64,000 nucleotides of DNA from Prolixibacteraceae bacterium. GTDB lineage: Bacteria; Bacteroidota; Bacteroidia; Bacteroidales; Prolixibacteraceae. Positions 7,834-16,962 of the stretch are shown in pieces. Both the position numbers and the translations under genes were made by a program. How positions within the stretch are numbered: the first letter of the stretch is position 1; each line of letters starts with the position of its first letter. The DNA is taken from contig DOAQ01000049.1 in the NCBI GenBank assembly GCA_003506435.1, positions 218,084 to 282,083 on the forward strand. Reading direction: 5' to 3'. Under the pieces are notes generated by a model, which was not told the DNA's origin, did not search any database, and worked only from the letters and a program-made list of their open reading frames with translations.

Positions 7834-9696
7834 ATGAGTTTCATGTTTAACCCACACCCCTACGACGACCCAACGGCGGTCAACCGGCCAAAACTTTCGG
7901 CTGAAGTAATTAATTCCATTATTTCCGGCACGAAAGAAACAGCAGCCCACCTGACCAATGCCATCGTCAAAAAATTAGAATCAGGCAATGTGGTAATCGC
8001 ATTGGATGGATATACCGGCGCCCGGTTCGACCAAACCATCAACCTGATTTCACAAAATCTAAAACTGAAATCGATAGAAATAAAAACTTTCGATTTTAAA
8101 AACGTATTGAAACCAGCCGCTGAATTGGATGGACTTTTTGCTGAAAACCTGAAGGAAGACAAAGAAAAAGACCCGGTTTTGCTCTATGGAAAATTATTCA
8201 AAGGCAGCTACGAAGATTTATTCGACACCGAAAAACTGGCACAGTTTGAAGCCAAAATCAAGGAATTCAAAAAAGAAGGTGGCCAAAAGGTTTTTATTGT
8301 TTCCGGACTGGGTTGTACGATAAAAATGTTCCGCCCCTACTACGATTTGGTCAGCTATTTCGACGTAACTCCGAAGGAAGTGATCCTGAGGGCACGAAAA
8401 GGCATGTTTGCCAATCTGGGCGATTGCACGGCAAAACCCATCAAAGCCCTTCTGAGAAGATGTTATTACATTGATTTTGAACTGGCCGGACACCTGCGCT
8501 GGGACTTAATTAAGGACAACGCCATCGATTACTACATTGCCAGCAACGATCTGAATAAATTGCAATTACTTCCCAAAGAATCGTTCAGCGCCATCACTTC
8601 GGCCCTGGTGAAATGCCCGATGCGTTGCAAACCGGTTTATATTGAAGGAGTTTGGGGAGGCCATTACATCACCAAATTAAGAAACCTTCCGGATGACATG
8701 ATTAATGCCGCCTGGGTATTCGACCTCATTCCGCTGGAAGTCAGTATTGTGGTCGAAGCCGGCAAACAACTGCTCGAATTCCCGTTCTTTACTTTTGTAC
8801 AGAAAGAAGGCGAAGCATTGATGGGAGCCGATTGTGTGAAAAAATTCGGCGGTTATTTCCCTATCCGTTTCAACTACGACGATTCGTACCATAGTAGCGG
8901 TAACATGTCCATCCAGGTGCATTCGGGACACAACTATAACGTTGAAAACTACGGAGAGCATGGGCGGCAGGATGAAAGTTATTACATCGTTGCTACCGGC
9001 CACGGGGCAAAAACTTTTGTAGGTTTTAATGAAGGGATCGACCCAAAAGAGTTTATCGCTGAGACTAAAAAATCGGAAAAAGAATTCACACCGGTCGATT
9101 ATCAGAAATATGTCAGCCATATTAATTCGGTTCCCGGAACCCAGGTGATGTTGCCTGCCGGTACGATCCACTCATCGGGCCGCAATCAGGTAATCCTGGA
9201 AATCGGAAGCCTTTCTATTGGATCGTATACCTACAAAATGTACGACTACTTGCGCGCCGACCTCGACGGAATACCCCGCCCGATCCACACCTACCATGGA
9301 GAAAAAGTGTTGCGTACCGAACGCACTACTTCGTGGGTAAAAGAAAACCTGGTTCAGGAACCTCGCATGGTTGAAAGCGGAAACGGTTGGGCCGAATACA
9401 TTGTCGGAGAACACGACTTATTATATTTTAGCTTGCGCCGCCTCGAATTTGAAAAACAGATTGAAGGCAATACCAACGGAATATTCCACGTGCTGACCTT
9501 GGTTGATGGCGAAAAAGTACAGGTACAATCGTTGGACAACCCGGAATTGAGCTATACTCAAAACTACCTCGACGTGTTGGTCGTTCCGGCCAATATGGGG
9601 CGTTATGTGGTGAAAAACCTGGGGAACCAGCCGGTGTGTATGCACAAAACAATGTTAAAAGATGGCTTTGTCAATGACAGCGTATCTGATAATTGA
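7834..9696 (+). CDS. Class I mannose-6-phosphate isomerase-like protein with extra N-terminal domain
   Basis: A 620-residue protein, much longer than canonical ManA (about 300-390). The C-terminal half (about 300-615) has cupin features of class I phosphomannose isomerases: QVHSGH near residues 369-374, then DESYYIV, and LPAGTIHSSG as the second metal/histidine block. The N-terminal 250 residues include VVIALDGYTGARFDQT and VFIVSGLGCTIK and resemble a kinase-like alpha/beta domain without a clear Walker A lysine. It sits between the isomerase-like and ROK-kinase genes and overlaps the latter by 35 nt. It likely isomerises a sugar or sugar phosphate; what the N-terminal domain does is unknown. 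Confidence 0.72.
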   Translation: MSFMFNPHPYDDPTAVNRPKLSAEVINSIISGTKETAAHLTNAIVKKLESGNVVIALDGYTGARFDQTINLISQNLKLKSIEIKTFDFKNVLKPAAELDGLFAENLKEDKEKDPVLLYGKLFKGSYEDLFDTEKLAQFEAKIKEFKKEGGQKVFIVSGLGCTIKMFRPYYDLVSYFDVTPKEVILRARKGMFANLGDCTAKPIKALLRRCYYIDFELAGHLRWDLIKDNAIDYYIASNDLNKLQLLPKESFSAITSALVKCPMRCKPVYIEGVWGGHYITKLRNLPDDMINAAWVFDLIPLEVSIVVEAGKQLLEFPFFTFVQKEGEALMGADCVKKFGGYFPIRFNYDDSYHSSGNMSIQVHSGHNYNVENYGEHGRQDESYYIVATGHGAKTFVGFNEGIDPKEFIAETKKSEKEFTPVDYQKYVSHINSVPGTQVMLPAGTIHSSGRNQVILEIGSLSIGSYTYKMYDYLRADLDGIPRPIHTYHGEKVLRTERTTSWVKENLVQEPRMVESGNGWAEYIVGEHDLLYFSLRRLEFEKQIEGNTNGIFHVLTLVDGEKVQVQSLDNPELSYTQNYLDVLVVPANMGRYVVKNLGNQPVCMHKTMLKDGFVNDSVSDN

Positions 9697-10570
9697 TGCA
9701 GGGGGGACTTTTCTGAAATCGGCCGTACTGAATTCTCAAGGAGAAGTTTTTCAGGGTTCGGCCCTTTCAGTAGAGTCTTTTTCAGATGGATCAAAGGAAG
9801 AAATTCTTCAGGCTTTCGGAGAGATTATCTCCAAAGGCCTGAAGTATATAGAAGAGAGAAGGATGGGGTTAAAAGGTGTCGGGATTGCTTTTCCCGGCCC
9901 TTTTCATATCGAAAAAGCGACCCCGTTGATGAAACACAAGTTTCAGGCTATTTACGGACTCGATCTGCGGGAGTGCTTTTATCAAATCACAGAAATCCCC
10001 CGTAGCGTTCCAATCAGGTTTATTCATGATGCAAATGCAGTTCTGTCCGGGGAAATCTGGAAAGGCAATGCACAGGGGTTTGGCAATGCTGCCGTGGTGA
10101 CCCTTGGAACCGGTCTGGGTTTTGCAATTTCGGAAAACGGGAGAGTCCTTTGCAATGAAATCGGTGGTCCATTTCTGTCGATCTTCAAACTTCCTTACAA
10201 AGATGGAATTCTGGAAGATTATACCGCAAAACGTGGATTTGTCAGGATTTACAGTGAATTAAGCGGTAAAACAAACGATGATGAAATAAGCGTCTCCGAC
10301 ATTGGAGGATGGGCTGACAAAGGCGATGCTGCCAGTATTGAAACGTTTAAAAAGGTTGGCAAAATTTTGGCTGAATCGCTGCATGATATCTTGATCGAAA
10401 AAAAGATCGAATGCCTGCTTTTTTGCGGTCAGATTTCCCGCTCGTTCCATCACATAGAGCCATCGTTAAAAGATGGTTTGAAAGATATTGAATGCCTGCA
10501 AAAAATTTCCGTAGTAAAAAGTATCGATCATGCGGCTCTGCTGGGGACGCTTCGGAATATTGAATTTTAA
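9662..10570 (+). CDS. ROK-family sugar kinase
   Basis: A 302-residue ROK kinase. The phosphate-binding loop is IIDAGGTFLKSAV, the catalytic Asp lies in FIHDANAV, and VTLGTGLGFAI is the second glycine-rich block. The zinc-binding CxCGxxGCxE motif of most ROK proteins is missing; that region reads DGILEDYTAKRGF. ATGs at 9662 and 9674 are both possible, and the sequence starts best at MTAYLIIDAGG (9674). The start lies inside the preceding gene, so translation is probably coupled. It is expected to phosphorylate the ketose or aldose from the upstream isomerases using ATP. Confidence 0.85.
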   Translation: MALSMTAYLIIDAGGTFLKSAVLNSQGEVFQGSALSVESFSDGSKEEILQAFGEIISKGLKYIEERRMGLKGVGIAFPGPFHIEKATPLMKHKFQAIYGLDLRECFYQITEIPRSVPIRFIHDANAVLSGEIWKGNAQGFGNAAVVTLGTGLGFAISENGRVLCNEIGGPFLSIFKLPYKDGILEDYTAKRGFVRIYSELSGKTNDDEISVSDIGGWADKGDAASIETFKKVGKILAESLHDILIEKKIECLLFCGQISRSFHHIEPSLKDGLKDIECLQKISVVKSIDHAALLGTLRNIEF

Positions 10571-10590
10571 TAACCAAGACAAATCAAATC

Positions 10591-12021
10591 ATGAAGAAAA
10601 CAGGATTACTCTTTTTTATTGTCATCACAATAAACGTCGTTGTATTTGGTCAGTATAAAAACATAAACTGGGATTTGTTCCGGTATTCAGGTCCGGGTTT
10701 AAAACAAATCGGGTGGCTGGCTACGAAGCATTCAAAAGAAATAAAATCTTCGCCTTGGTCGGTAGGCTGTGAAACCCTCGACCGCGACTATGCCAAATTC
10801 AGTGTATATAAAAATTACGTGGGAGAACTGGGCGTGAAACATGCCCGTTTGCAAAGTGGCTGGGCAAAATGCGAAAAAGAAAAAGGTAAATACAATTTTG
10901 AATGGCTCGATAGTTGCGTGTATGGCCTGGCCGAGCAAACTGTGAAACCTTGGATTTGCCTTTGTTATGGCAATCCGTTGTATGGTTCAGGAATTAAGCT
11001 CAACGCCAAAATTTTTACTGATGAAAAAGCCATGAATGCCTGGCTGAAATATGTTAGCGCCACGGTTTCTCGGTACAAAGAGGTGGTGAATGAATGGGAA
11101 ATATGGAACGAACCAAACGGGGCCAACGGGAGCAAAGAATACGCTGACCTACTAATAAAAACTGCTGAAACGATCAAAAAAATTCAGCCCGATGCTATTA
11201 TTATGGGCTTTTCACTGGTCGGGACTTCTGTTTCGTATGCGCAGGAAGTTTTTGAAATTCTGAAAACCAATAACAAACTTGATCTGGTCGACCGCCTGAC
11301 CTATCACCCATATACCAACAATCCCGACGACAGTTATGCTGAAGTTGAAAAACTGGAAGCACTGAAAAATTTGTACAATCCGAAAATTGAACTGTATCAG
11401 GGAGAAAATGGCTGCCCGTCGATTTTGGAATGGGGGCATGCGCTGAACTACCATCCGTGGACGGAAATCAGCCAGGCCAAATGGTACATGCGCCGGATGG
11501 CAGGCGACCGGATGCACAACATACGCACCAATGTATTCACCATTATCGACCTTAAATATTTCAACATGCTGCAATCGTTCGGACTAATCCGTTCCAACCT
11601 GTTGCATCAAATTATTTACAAACGCCCTTCTTATTACGGCGTTCAGCACATGGTCAATGTTTTCGATGGTTCGGTACAGCCCAAAGGCGCCCTGAACTTC
11701 AAAACAAAAAGTCCCCGGGAAATGACGGTTGCCGGATTTGAAAAAGAAGGTTCACAAATCGTGTTGCTTTGGCACAAAGACCGGGTTCCAGGTGATGAAT
11801 TCAAATGGGATTTGACCAACATTACTATCGAAAATGTTAGTTTCATCGACCCTGTTTATGTGGAAATGATTTCAGGAAAAGTTTATGAAATCGGGAAAAC
11901 TGACTGGGAAAACAAAGGAACAGATTTAATGTTGAGAAACCTGCCGGTATGGGACAGTGTGATGATGATTGCTGAAAGGGCGCAAATAAACCTAAAAACA
12001 GACACTGACAGTACAAAATAA
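10591..12021 (+). CDS. Exported clan GH-A glycosidase, GH39-like
   Basis: A 476-residue protein with a signal peptide (1-20). The TIM-barrel pattern of clan GH-A is clear: EIWNEPNG gives the acid/base Glu174, and LYQGENGCPS gives a nucleophile candidate at Glu272 at the end of a later strand. The opening (KHARLQSGWAKCEKEKGKYNFEWLD) is like GH39 beta-xylosidases and relatives. It lies 20 bp after the ROK kinase as the last gene of the GntR-linked rightward group. It probably releases the sugar that the cytoplasmic enzymes consume. The exact GH family is not certain. Confidence 0.75.
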   Translation: MKKTGLLFFIVITINVVVFGQYKNINWDLFRYSGPGLKQIGWLATKHSKEIKSSPWSVGCETLDRDYAKFSVYKNYVGELGVKHARLQSGWAKCEKEKGKYNFEWLDSCVYGLAEQTVKPWICLCYGNPLYGSGIKLNAKIFTDEKAMNAWLKYVSATVSRYKEVVNEWEIWNEPNGANGSKEYADLLIKTAETIKKIQPDAIIMGFSLVGTSVSYAQEVFEILKTNNKLDLVDRLTYHPYTNNPDDSYAEVEKLEALKNLYNPKIELYQGENGCPSILEWGHALNYHPWTEISQAKWYMRRMAGDRMHNIRTNVFTIIDLKYFNMLQSFGLIRSNLLHQIIYKRPSYYGVQHMVNVFDGSVQPKGALNFKTKSPREMTVAGFEKEGSQIVLLWHKDRVPGDEFKWDLTNITIENVSFIDPVYVEMISGKVYEIGKTDWENKGTDLMLRNLPVWDSVMMIAERAQINLKTDTDSTK

Positions 12022-12044
12022 TGAACTATTTTTACCGCCTTAAA

Positions 12045-12201
12045 TGAGGTCGTCCAAAAAACTTTGGATCGAGTCATCCCGTCCCGATGAAGATCGGGAT
12101 TGTTTCGGGATCTCATCTTTCTTATAATAAGACCCTGATCCCGAGTAATCGGGACAGGGTGATGCGAATCGCGGATTGTTAGAACTTTTCGGACAACCTT
12201 A
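12045..12201. repeat. MITE-like palindromic element, copy A
   Basis: A non-coding element of about 156 bp with imperfect terminal inverted repeats: GAGGTCGTCCAAAAAACTTT at the left end against the complement of AGAACTTTTCGGACAACCTT at the right end. The interior has two hairpins built on CCCGAT/ATCGGG and ACCCTG/CAGGGT. It matches copies at 23050-23213 (inverted) and 63659-63791 (same orientation). It fills nearly the whole gap between the GH39-like gene and the FAD/Fe-S gene. No transposase is present. Confidence 0.75.
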
Positions 12202-12220
12202 GTAATTGTAATTCAAATTC

Positions 12221-15055
12221 ATGCTGACAGGAAATTATCTTAATTTATACCAAAGGCTTTCTGAAAAGATCGATCCGAAACGAATGTTTCATGATCCGCT
12301 CCATACTTTGGCATTTGGTACCGATGCCAGTTTTTACCGGCTGATTCCGAAGCTGGTGATCAAGGCAAAAAACGAAGAAGAAGTATCGTTGGTTCTGAGG
12401 GAATCCTCGAAATTCGGATTACCGGTAACATTTCGGGCTGCCGGTACCAGCTTGTCGGGGCAGGCCATTTCTGATTCGGTTTTGCTGATTGCCGGTGAAC
12501 ATTGGAAAGGGTATGAAATATTGGACGAAGGCCAAAAAATCCGTCTTCAACCCGGATTGATTGGTTCGAAAGTAAACACCCTGCTTGCTCCGTATCGGCG
12601 AAAGATCGGCCCTGACCCGGCTTCCATTAATTCGGCCATGATTGGCGGAATTGCTGCCAACAACGCCAGCGGAATGTGTTGCGGAACAGCCGATAATTCG
12701 TATCAGACGGTGGTCGGAATGAAAATTATTTTTCACGATGGATCAGTACTCGACACACGCGACGCACAGAGCAAAAAAGAGTTTCAGCAGAATCATCCTG
12801 AAATTATTTCTGAAATCGAAAAACTGGGGCAATCGGTAAAAGCGAATGAAGAACTATCGGCCCGGATACGAAAGAAATTCAGCATAAAAAATACAACCGG
12901 TTACAGCCTGAATGCACTGGTTGACTTTTCCGACCCATTCGATATTATTGAACATCTGATGATTGGCTCGGAAGGTACGCTTGGGTTTATTTCTGAAATT
13001 ACCTACCGCACGGTTGACGAACTCCCGTACAAAGCCAGTTCGATGATGGTTTTTCCGGATATTGAAAAGGCCTGCAATGCCGTCATCCGTTTAAAAAACG
13101 AAGCGGTTTCAACCGCCGAACTGATCGACCGGGCAGGCCTTCGTTCTGTGGAAAACGAACCCGGGATGCCCGATTGGATCAAAAACCTGAGCGAAGGGGC
13201 AACTGCTTTGCTGGTTGAAGTGCGGGCTGCCGACAGCGAAACACTGGAAAACCGGATCAGCGCGGTAAAAGAAGCAATCGGTGCCATTGCGGTTGAAATT
13301 CCGGTTTATTTCACCGAAAATCCTTCGGAATACACACTTTACTGGAAAATTCGCAAAGGACTTTTTCCATCGGTTGGCGCCGTGCGCAAAACCGGAACTA
13401 CCGTGATCATCGAGGATGTGGCTTTTCCAATACCACGGCTTGCCGAAGCAACGCTCGACTTGCAATCGCTTTTCAAAAAATACAATTATACTGAAGCCGT
13501 GATTTTCGGTCATGCCCTCGACGGAAACCTTCATTTTGTTTTCACGCAGGATTTTTCCAGTTCCGAAGAAATTTCCCGCTACGGACAATTGATGGGCGAT
13601 GTGGCCAATCTGGTTGTGAAGAAATACGATGGATCGCTGAAAGCAGAACACGGAACAGGCCGTAATATGGCGCCTTTCGTAGAATTGGAATGGGGTAGGG
13701 AAGCATACGACCTGATGAAACAGGTCAGGAAAATTTTTGATCCTGAAAACTTGCTGAATCCCGGCGTAATTCTGAATGCCGACGAAAAAGCGCATCTGAA
13801 AAACTTCAAATTTCTCCCGCCAGCCAACGAAAAAGTAGATAAATGTATTGAATGCGGATTTTGCGAACCGTCATGCGTGTCGGCAGAACTTACCCTTTCG
13901 CCGCGCCATCGGATTACCGTATTGCGCGAAATAAGCCGGTTAAAAGCAAGCGGTGAAGAACCACATATCGCGGCTTCGTTGATTAATCAGTATAGCTATT
14001 CGGGTAACGAAACCTGTGCTACTGATGGACTTTGCGCTATTGCATGCCCGGTGAAAATAGATACCGGCAAAATGATCAAGGAACTGCGCCACGATCACAT
14101 CAGTCCGCGGCAGGCAAAAACTGCCTTATGGATTGCCTGTCACATGGGCTTTGTAACTTCATCGGCCCGCAATGCCCTTTCATTTGTTGGCTTTGCTCAT
14201 TCTGTTTTGGGCACCGGCTTAATGAAGGGAATTTCCGGAGCCATGAGAAAACTTTCAGGGGATCGAATTCCTCAGTGGACGGCCGCCATGCCACGCGGAT
14301 CGAAAAAAATAAAATCAAAAACACAACATACTGACAATCCGGATAAAGTGGTTTATTTTCCATCGTGCATCAACCGTTCGATGGGAATATCGAACGATTA
14401 CAAGGAAGAAATTCAATTGACCGAAAAAGTTCAGCGACTGATTGCAAAAGCTGGTTTCGAGGTAATTTTTCCTGAAGGGATGAACGATTTATGCTGCGGG
14501 ATGGCTTTTTCAAGCAAAGGATACAAGGAAGCTGGTCTGAAAAAATCGAAGGAACTGAAAGACGCTTTGTGGAAAGCCAGCAACAACGGGCAATATCCGG
14601 TTTTGTGCGACATGAGTCCCTGTTTGTATACCATGAAGGAAAACATGGAGCCGCACATGAAACTATATGAACCGGTTGAATTCATTCTTGAATACCTGGT
14701 GCCAAAACTGAAATTTACGCCCGTTGAAGAACCCATTTCTGTTTTCCCGGTTTGCAGCATGAAAAAAATGGGACTGGAAGAAAAACTGGTTCAACTGGCA
14801 AGAATGTGTGCCACCAATGTGGTGGTTCCTGAAGCTAATTGCTGTGGTTTTGCCGGCGATCGCGGGTTCTCGTTCCCTGAATTGAATGCTCACGGCCTTC
14901 GGTACCTGAAAGAACAAACTCCGGTGGCTGTAAAAAATGGCTACTCAACCAGCCGTACCTGCGAAATCGGCCTGACCACACACAGCGGCGTTTCGTACAA
15001 ATCGATTGTGTATCTGGTTGATAAAGTCAGCACGCCAAAGAAACAGAGAAAATAG
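12221..15055 (+). CDS. Fused FAD-linked and Fe-S oxidoreductase (D-lactate dehydrogenase/glycolate oxidase type)
   Basis: A 944-residue cytoplasmic flavoprotein. Residues about 40-270 form the PCMH-type FAD domain (GTSLSGQA, the PGLIGSKVN block, MIGGIAANNASGMCCG). The FAD-oxidase C-terminal domain (EHGTGRNMAPF) follows. Near 540-605 are two 4Fe-4S motifs (CIECGFCEPSC and CATDGLCAIACP). Two CCG domains close the protein (CCGMAF near 757, CCGFAGDRGF near 873). It thus joins GlcD- and GlcF-like parts and probably oxidises D-lactate or another 2-hydroxy acid, passing electrons to the quinone pool. It could handle lactate formed from fucose or rhamnose breakdown. It stands alone between a MITE and the sigma-factor gene. 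Confidence 0.88.
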   Translation: MLTGNYLNLYQRLSEKIDPKRMFHDPLHTLAFGTDASFYRLIPKLVIKAKNEEEVSLVLRESSKFGLPVTFRAAGTSLSGQAISDSVLLIAGEHWKGYEILDEGQKIRLQPGLIGSKVNTLLAPYRRKIGPDPASINSAMIGGIAANNASGMCCGTADNSYQTVVGMKIIFHDGSVLDTRDAQSKKEFQQNHPEIISEIEKLGQSVKANEELSARIRKKFSIKNTTGYSLNALVDFSDPFDIIEHLMIGSEGTLGFISEITYRTVDELPYKASSMMVFPDIEKACNAVIRLKNEAVSTAELIDRAGLRSVENEPGMPDWIKNLSEGATALLVEVRAADSETLENRISAVKEAIGAIAVEIPVYFTENPSEYTLYWKIRKGLFPSVGAVRKTGTTVIIEDVAFPIPRLAEATLDLQSLFKKYNYTEAVIFGHALDGNLHFVFTQDFSSSEEISRYGQLMGDVANLVVKKYDGSLKAEHGTGRNMAPFVELEWGREAYDLMKQVRKIFDPENLLNPGVILNADEKAHLKNFKFLPPANEKVDKCIECGFCEPSCVSAELTLSPRHRITVLREISRLKASGEEPHIAASLINQYSYSGNETCATDGLCAIACPVKIDTGKMIKELRHDHISPRQAKTALWIACHMGFVTSSARNALSFVGFAHSVLGTGLMKGISGAMRKLSGDRIPQWTAAMPRGSKKIKSKTQHTDNPDKVVYFPSCINRSMGISNDYKEEIQLTEKVQRLIAKAGFEVIFPEGMNDLCCGMAFSSKGYKEAGLKKSKELKDALWKASNNGQYPVLCDMSPCLYTMKENMEPHMKLYEPVEFILEYLVPKLKFTPVEEPISVFPVCSMKKMGLEEKLVQLARMCATNVVVPEANCCGFAGDRGFSFPELNAHGLRYLKEQTPVAVKNGYSTSRTCEIGLTTHSGVSYKSIVYLVDKVSTPKKQRK

Positions 15056-15088
15056 AATGATCGATAGCCAATTTTCAATCATCAATTA

Positions 15089-15096
15089 TATATTTG
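15089..15096 (+). promoter_or_regulatory. TATATTTG -7 box upstream of the sigma gene
   Basis: TATATTTG fits the TAnnTTTG consensus and lies 58 nt before the sigma-factor start codon. The upstream -33 region (ATTTTC near 15071) is only a partial match to TTTG, so this is a moderate call. Confidence 0.4.
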
Positions 15097-15153
15097 ATTG
15101 GGGTGTGTAAAATGTTCTTATTTTTACCGTTTCATTAATCGATTTCTCTGTTT

Positions 15154-15744
15154 ATGGGCGCAAATAATCCAACTCAGGAGCTTTTCTTATTTGAGGAGAT
15201 GAAAAGAGGAAAGGAATATGCCTTTGACTTCTTCTTTAATTATTATTATTCCGGATTATGTGTCTATGCCCAAAAAGTGATCCTGCTTCGCGAAGAAGAA
15301 GTAAAAAATCTGGTACAGGATGTCTTTCTCAAATTCTGGCATGATCGTGAAAAATTAACCATACATACTTCAGTTCGATCTTATTTGTTTGTTTCGGTAA
15401 AAAACCGGTGCTTCGATTTCATAAGAAAAAGTAATAAAGAACAGAAATTTCAGGAACTTACTGATAAAGATGATATTGAAGACAACACATTTGATAGCTA
15501 TGTTTTATCAGAGCTTGAAGCCCTCTTTAATGAAAGCTTGAAAAAACTGCCTGAACGCTGCCGTGAAATTTTTGAGCTCAGCCGTTTTCAGGGACTTAAA
15601 AACGGAGAAATAGCTGCGAAGTTAAATCTGTCGGAGAAAACTGTTGAAAATCAGATGACAAAAGCTCTTCGGATTTTAAGAACAGAGCTTCGGGATTACT
15701 TACCTTTATTCCTGTTGTTTGAATATTTCCATTTCTTCAGGTAA
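15154..15744 (+). CDS. ECF RNA polymerase sigma factor
   Basis: A 196-residue sigma-70 family protein of the Bacteroidota ECF type. Region 2 (about 30-95) contains LVQDVFLKFWHDRE and YLFVSVKNRCFDFIRK. Region 4 (about 125-185) contains KLPERCREIFELSRFQGLKNGEIA and the helix-turn-helix LNLSEKTVENQMTKALRILR. It is followed by a FecR anti-sigma gene and a SusC receptor with an STN domain, the usual cell-surface-signalling arrangement. It most likely turns on the SusC/SusD locus when the glycan is bound at the outer membrane. Confidence 0.93.
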   Translation: MGANNPTQELFLFEEMKRGKEYAFDFFFNYYYSGLCVYAQKVILLREEEVKNLVQDVFLKFWHDREKLTIHTSVRSYLFVSVKNRCFDFIRKSNKEQKFQELTDKDDIEDNTFDSYVLSELEALFNESLKKLPERCREIFELSRFQGLKNGEIAAKLNLSEKTVENQMTKALRILRTELRDYLPLFLLFEYFHFFR

Positions 15745-15822
15745 ATTATTTCTGTTTTTTCATTTATTTCAGGAACAGCATAGGGGGAGATTTGGAAAAT
15801 ATCGTCCTATGTATGTAAACAC

Positions 15823-16878
15823 TTGAATAAATTGGAAGAAAAGAATCACATATACAAATTAATTCAGCTCGGTTATCTTCAGGAACTGGATAATCGCCGG
15901 AAAGAGGAGTTGGAAAACTGGCTCCGGTCGTCTCCGGATCATATTTCTGAATATGAAGATATTATCAAAGTATTGAGGTATGCCGACCGGCTGACCTCTA
16001 TGGCTAAAATTGATACTGCAGGCGATTTGCTGTTGGTTAAGCAGAAAATGAAATCCGGCAGTCAGCTTCGAAAACTATCTGTCTATTTTCAGCGAATTGC
16101 AGCCCTGTTAATTATTCCTCTTTTGCTGTTTAGTGTATGGACCATGTTCAACAGGTTCGGCTTCGGCAAACATGAGGTTGTAATGAACAGAACAGAAACA
16201 AGCTACGGAGTACGTTCTCAGATTCAACTCAGTGATGGAACCAAAGTTTGGCTGAATTCAGGGAGTAAACTTTTTTATCCTGAAAAATTCAATGGGAAAA
16301 GCCGCGAGGTGAGACTAATCGGAGAAGCCTATTTCCAGGTAAAATCAGATCGCGAACATCCTTTTTACGTGGATTTGGATGGCTATAAGATTAAAGCAAC
16401 CGGAACAAGCTTTAATATTTCCAACTATACCAGTGACAATGAGGTGATTGCTTATCTGGAACACGGAAAAGTAGCATTGGTCGGGGGGCAGAAGGAAAAA
16501 GAAACAGAATACAGTCAGTTGGAGGAAGGGGAAATGATTATTCTGAACAAAGCACAGAAACAATACCGGATTCAGAAAGCAGATGGAAGTAAATATTTAA
16601 GTTGGGTTAACGGGAAGCTGGTATTCAAAAAGGATAATATCCGGGATGTTGCTGTCCGGCTTGGACGTTGGTTTAATGTAGAACTTGTCGTCAACGATGA
16701 ACGTTTGAATGATTATATTTTTACTGCAACATTTGAAAAAGAATCGCTTGAAGAAGCATTGATCCTGCTGTCGTACAGCTCTCCTATAAAATATAAAATT
16801 ATACCGGGCCATCAATTGAATGACTCATCGTATTATAACCGTAAAGTAATCATATCGAAAATGGAAAAAGCAAAATAA
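15823..16878 (+). CDS. FecR-family anti-sigma factor
   Basis: A 351-residue inner-membrane protein. An N-terminal helical sigma-binding segment (about 1-75) is followed by one membrane span (about 88-107), a periplasmic FecR domain (MNRTETSYGVRSQIQLSDGT, then GEAYFQV) and a C-terminal DUF4974 domain (ending near 350). The only suitable start is TTG at 15823; no ATG lies upstream in frame, and the N-terminus matches the family without extension. It should hold the ECF sigma factor inactive and release it after contact with the STN domain of the SusC protein encoded next. Confidence 0.9.
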   Translation: MNKLEEKNHIYKLIQLGYLQELDNRRKEELENWLRSSPDHISEYEDIIKVLRYADRLTSMAKIDTAGDLLLVKQKMKSGSQLRKLSVYFQRIAALLIIPLLLFSVWTMFNRFGFGKHEVVMNRTETSYGVRSQIQLSDGTKVWLNSGSKLFYPEKFNGKSREVRLIGEAYFQVKSDREHPFYVDLDGYKIKATGTSFNISNYTSDNEVIAYLEHGKVALVGGQKEKETEYSQLEEGEMIILNKAQKQYRIQKADGSKYLSWVNGKLVFKKDNIRDVAVRLGRWFNVELVVNDERLNDYIFTATFEKESLEEALILLSYSSPIKYKIIPGHQLNDSSYYNRKVIISKMEKAK

Positions 16879-16884
16879 AAATAA

Positions 16885-16936
16885 AAAAGGGAAGCTGGTC
16901 ACTTCCCTTTTCGAAAAGTCTTGCTGAAACAAGACT
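16885..16936 (+). terminator. Tandem hairpins between FecR and SusC
   Basis: A 10-bp stem AAAAGGGAAG/CTTCCCTTTT (16885-16894 with 16902-16911, 7-nt loop) is followed by a 7-bp stem AGTCTTG/CAAGACT (16917-16923 with 16930-16936). The first resembles a Rho-independent terminator with a short T tail. The second lies close before the SusC start at 16963. Together they may partly end sigma/FecR transcription or tune SusC expression. Confidence 0.6.
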
Positions 16937-16962
16937 AATTAATCATTTAAAAAAACAAATTT

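Noticed and set aside
7443..9794. Minus-strand frames across the isomerase genes
   Set aside because: Overlap well-supported genes on the plus strand and have no homologous motifs.
12045..12201. Simple Rho-independent terminator
   Set aside because: The same long structure occurs at two other places with shared ends, so it is a dispersed element, though it may also terminate transcription.
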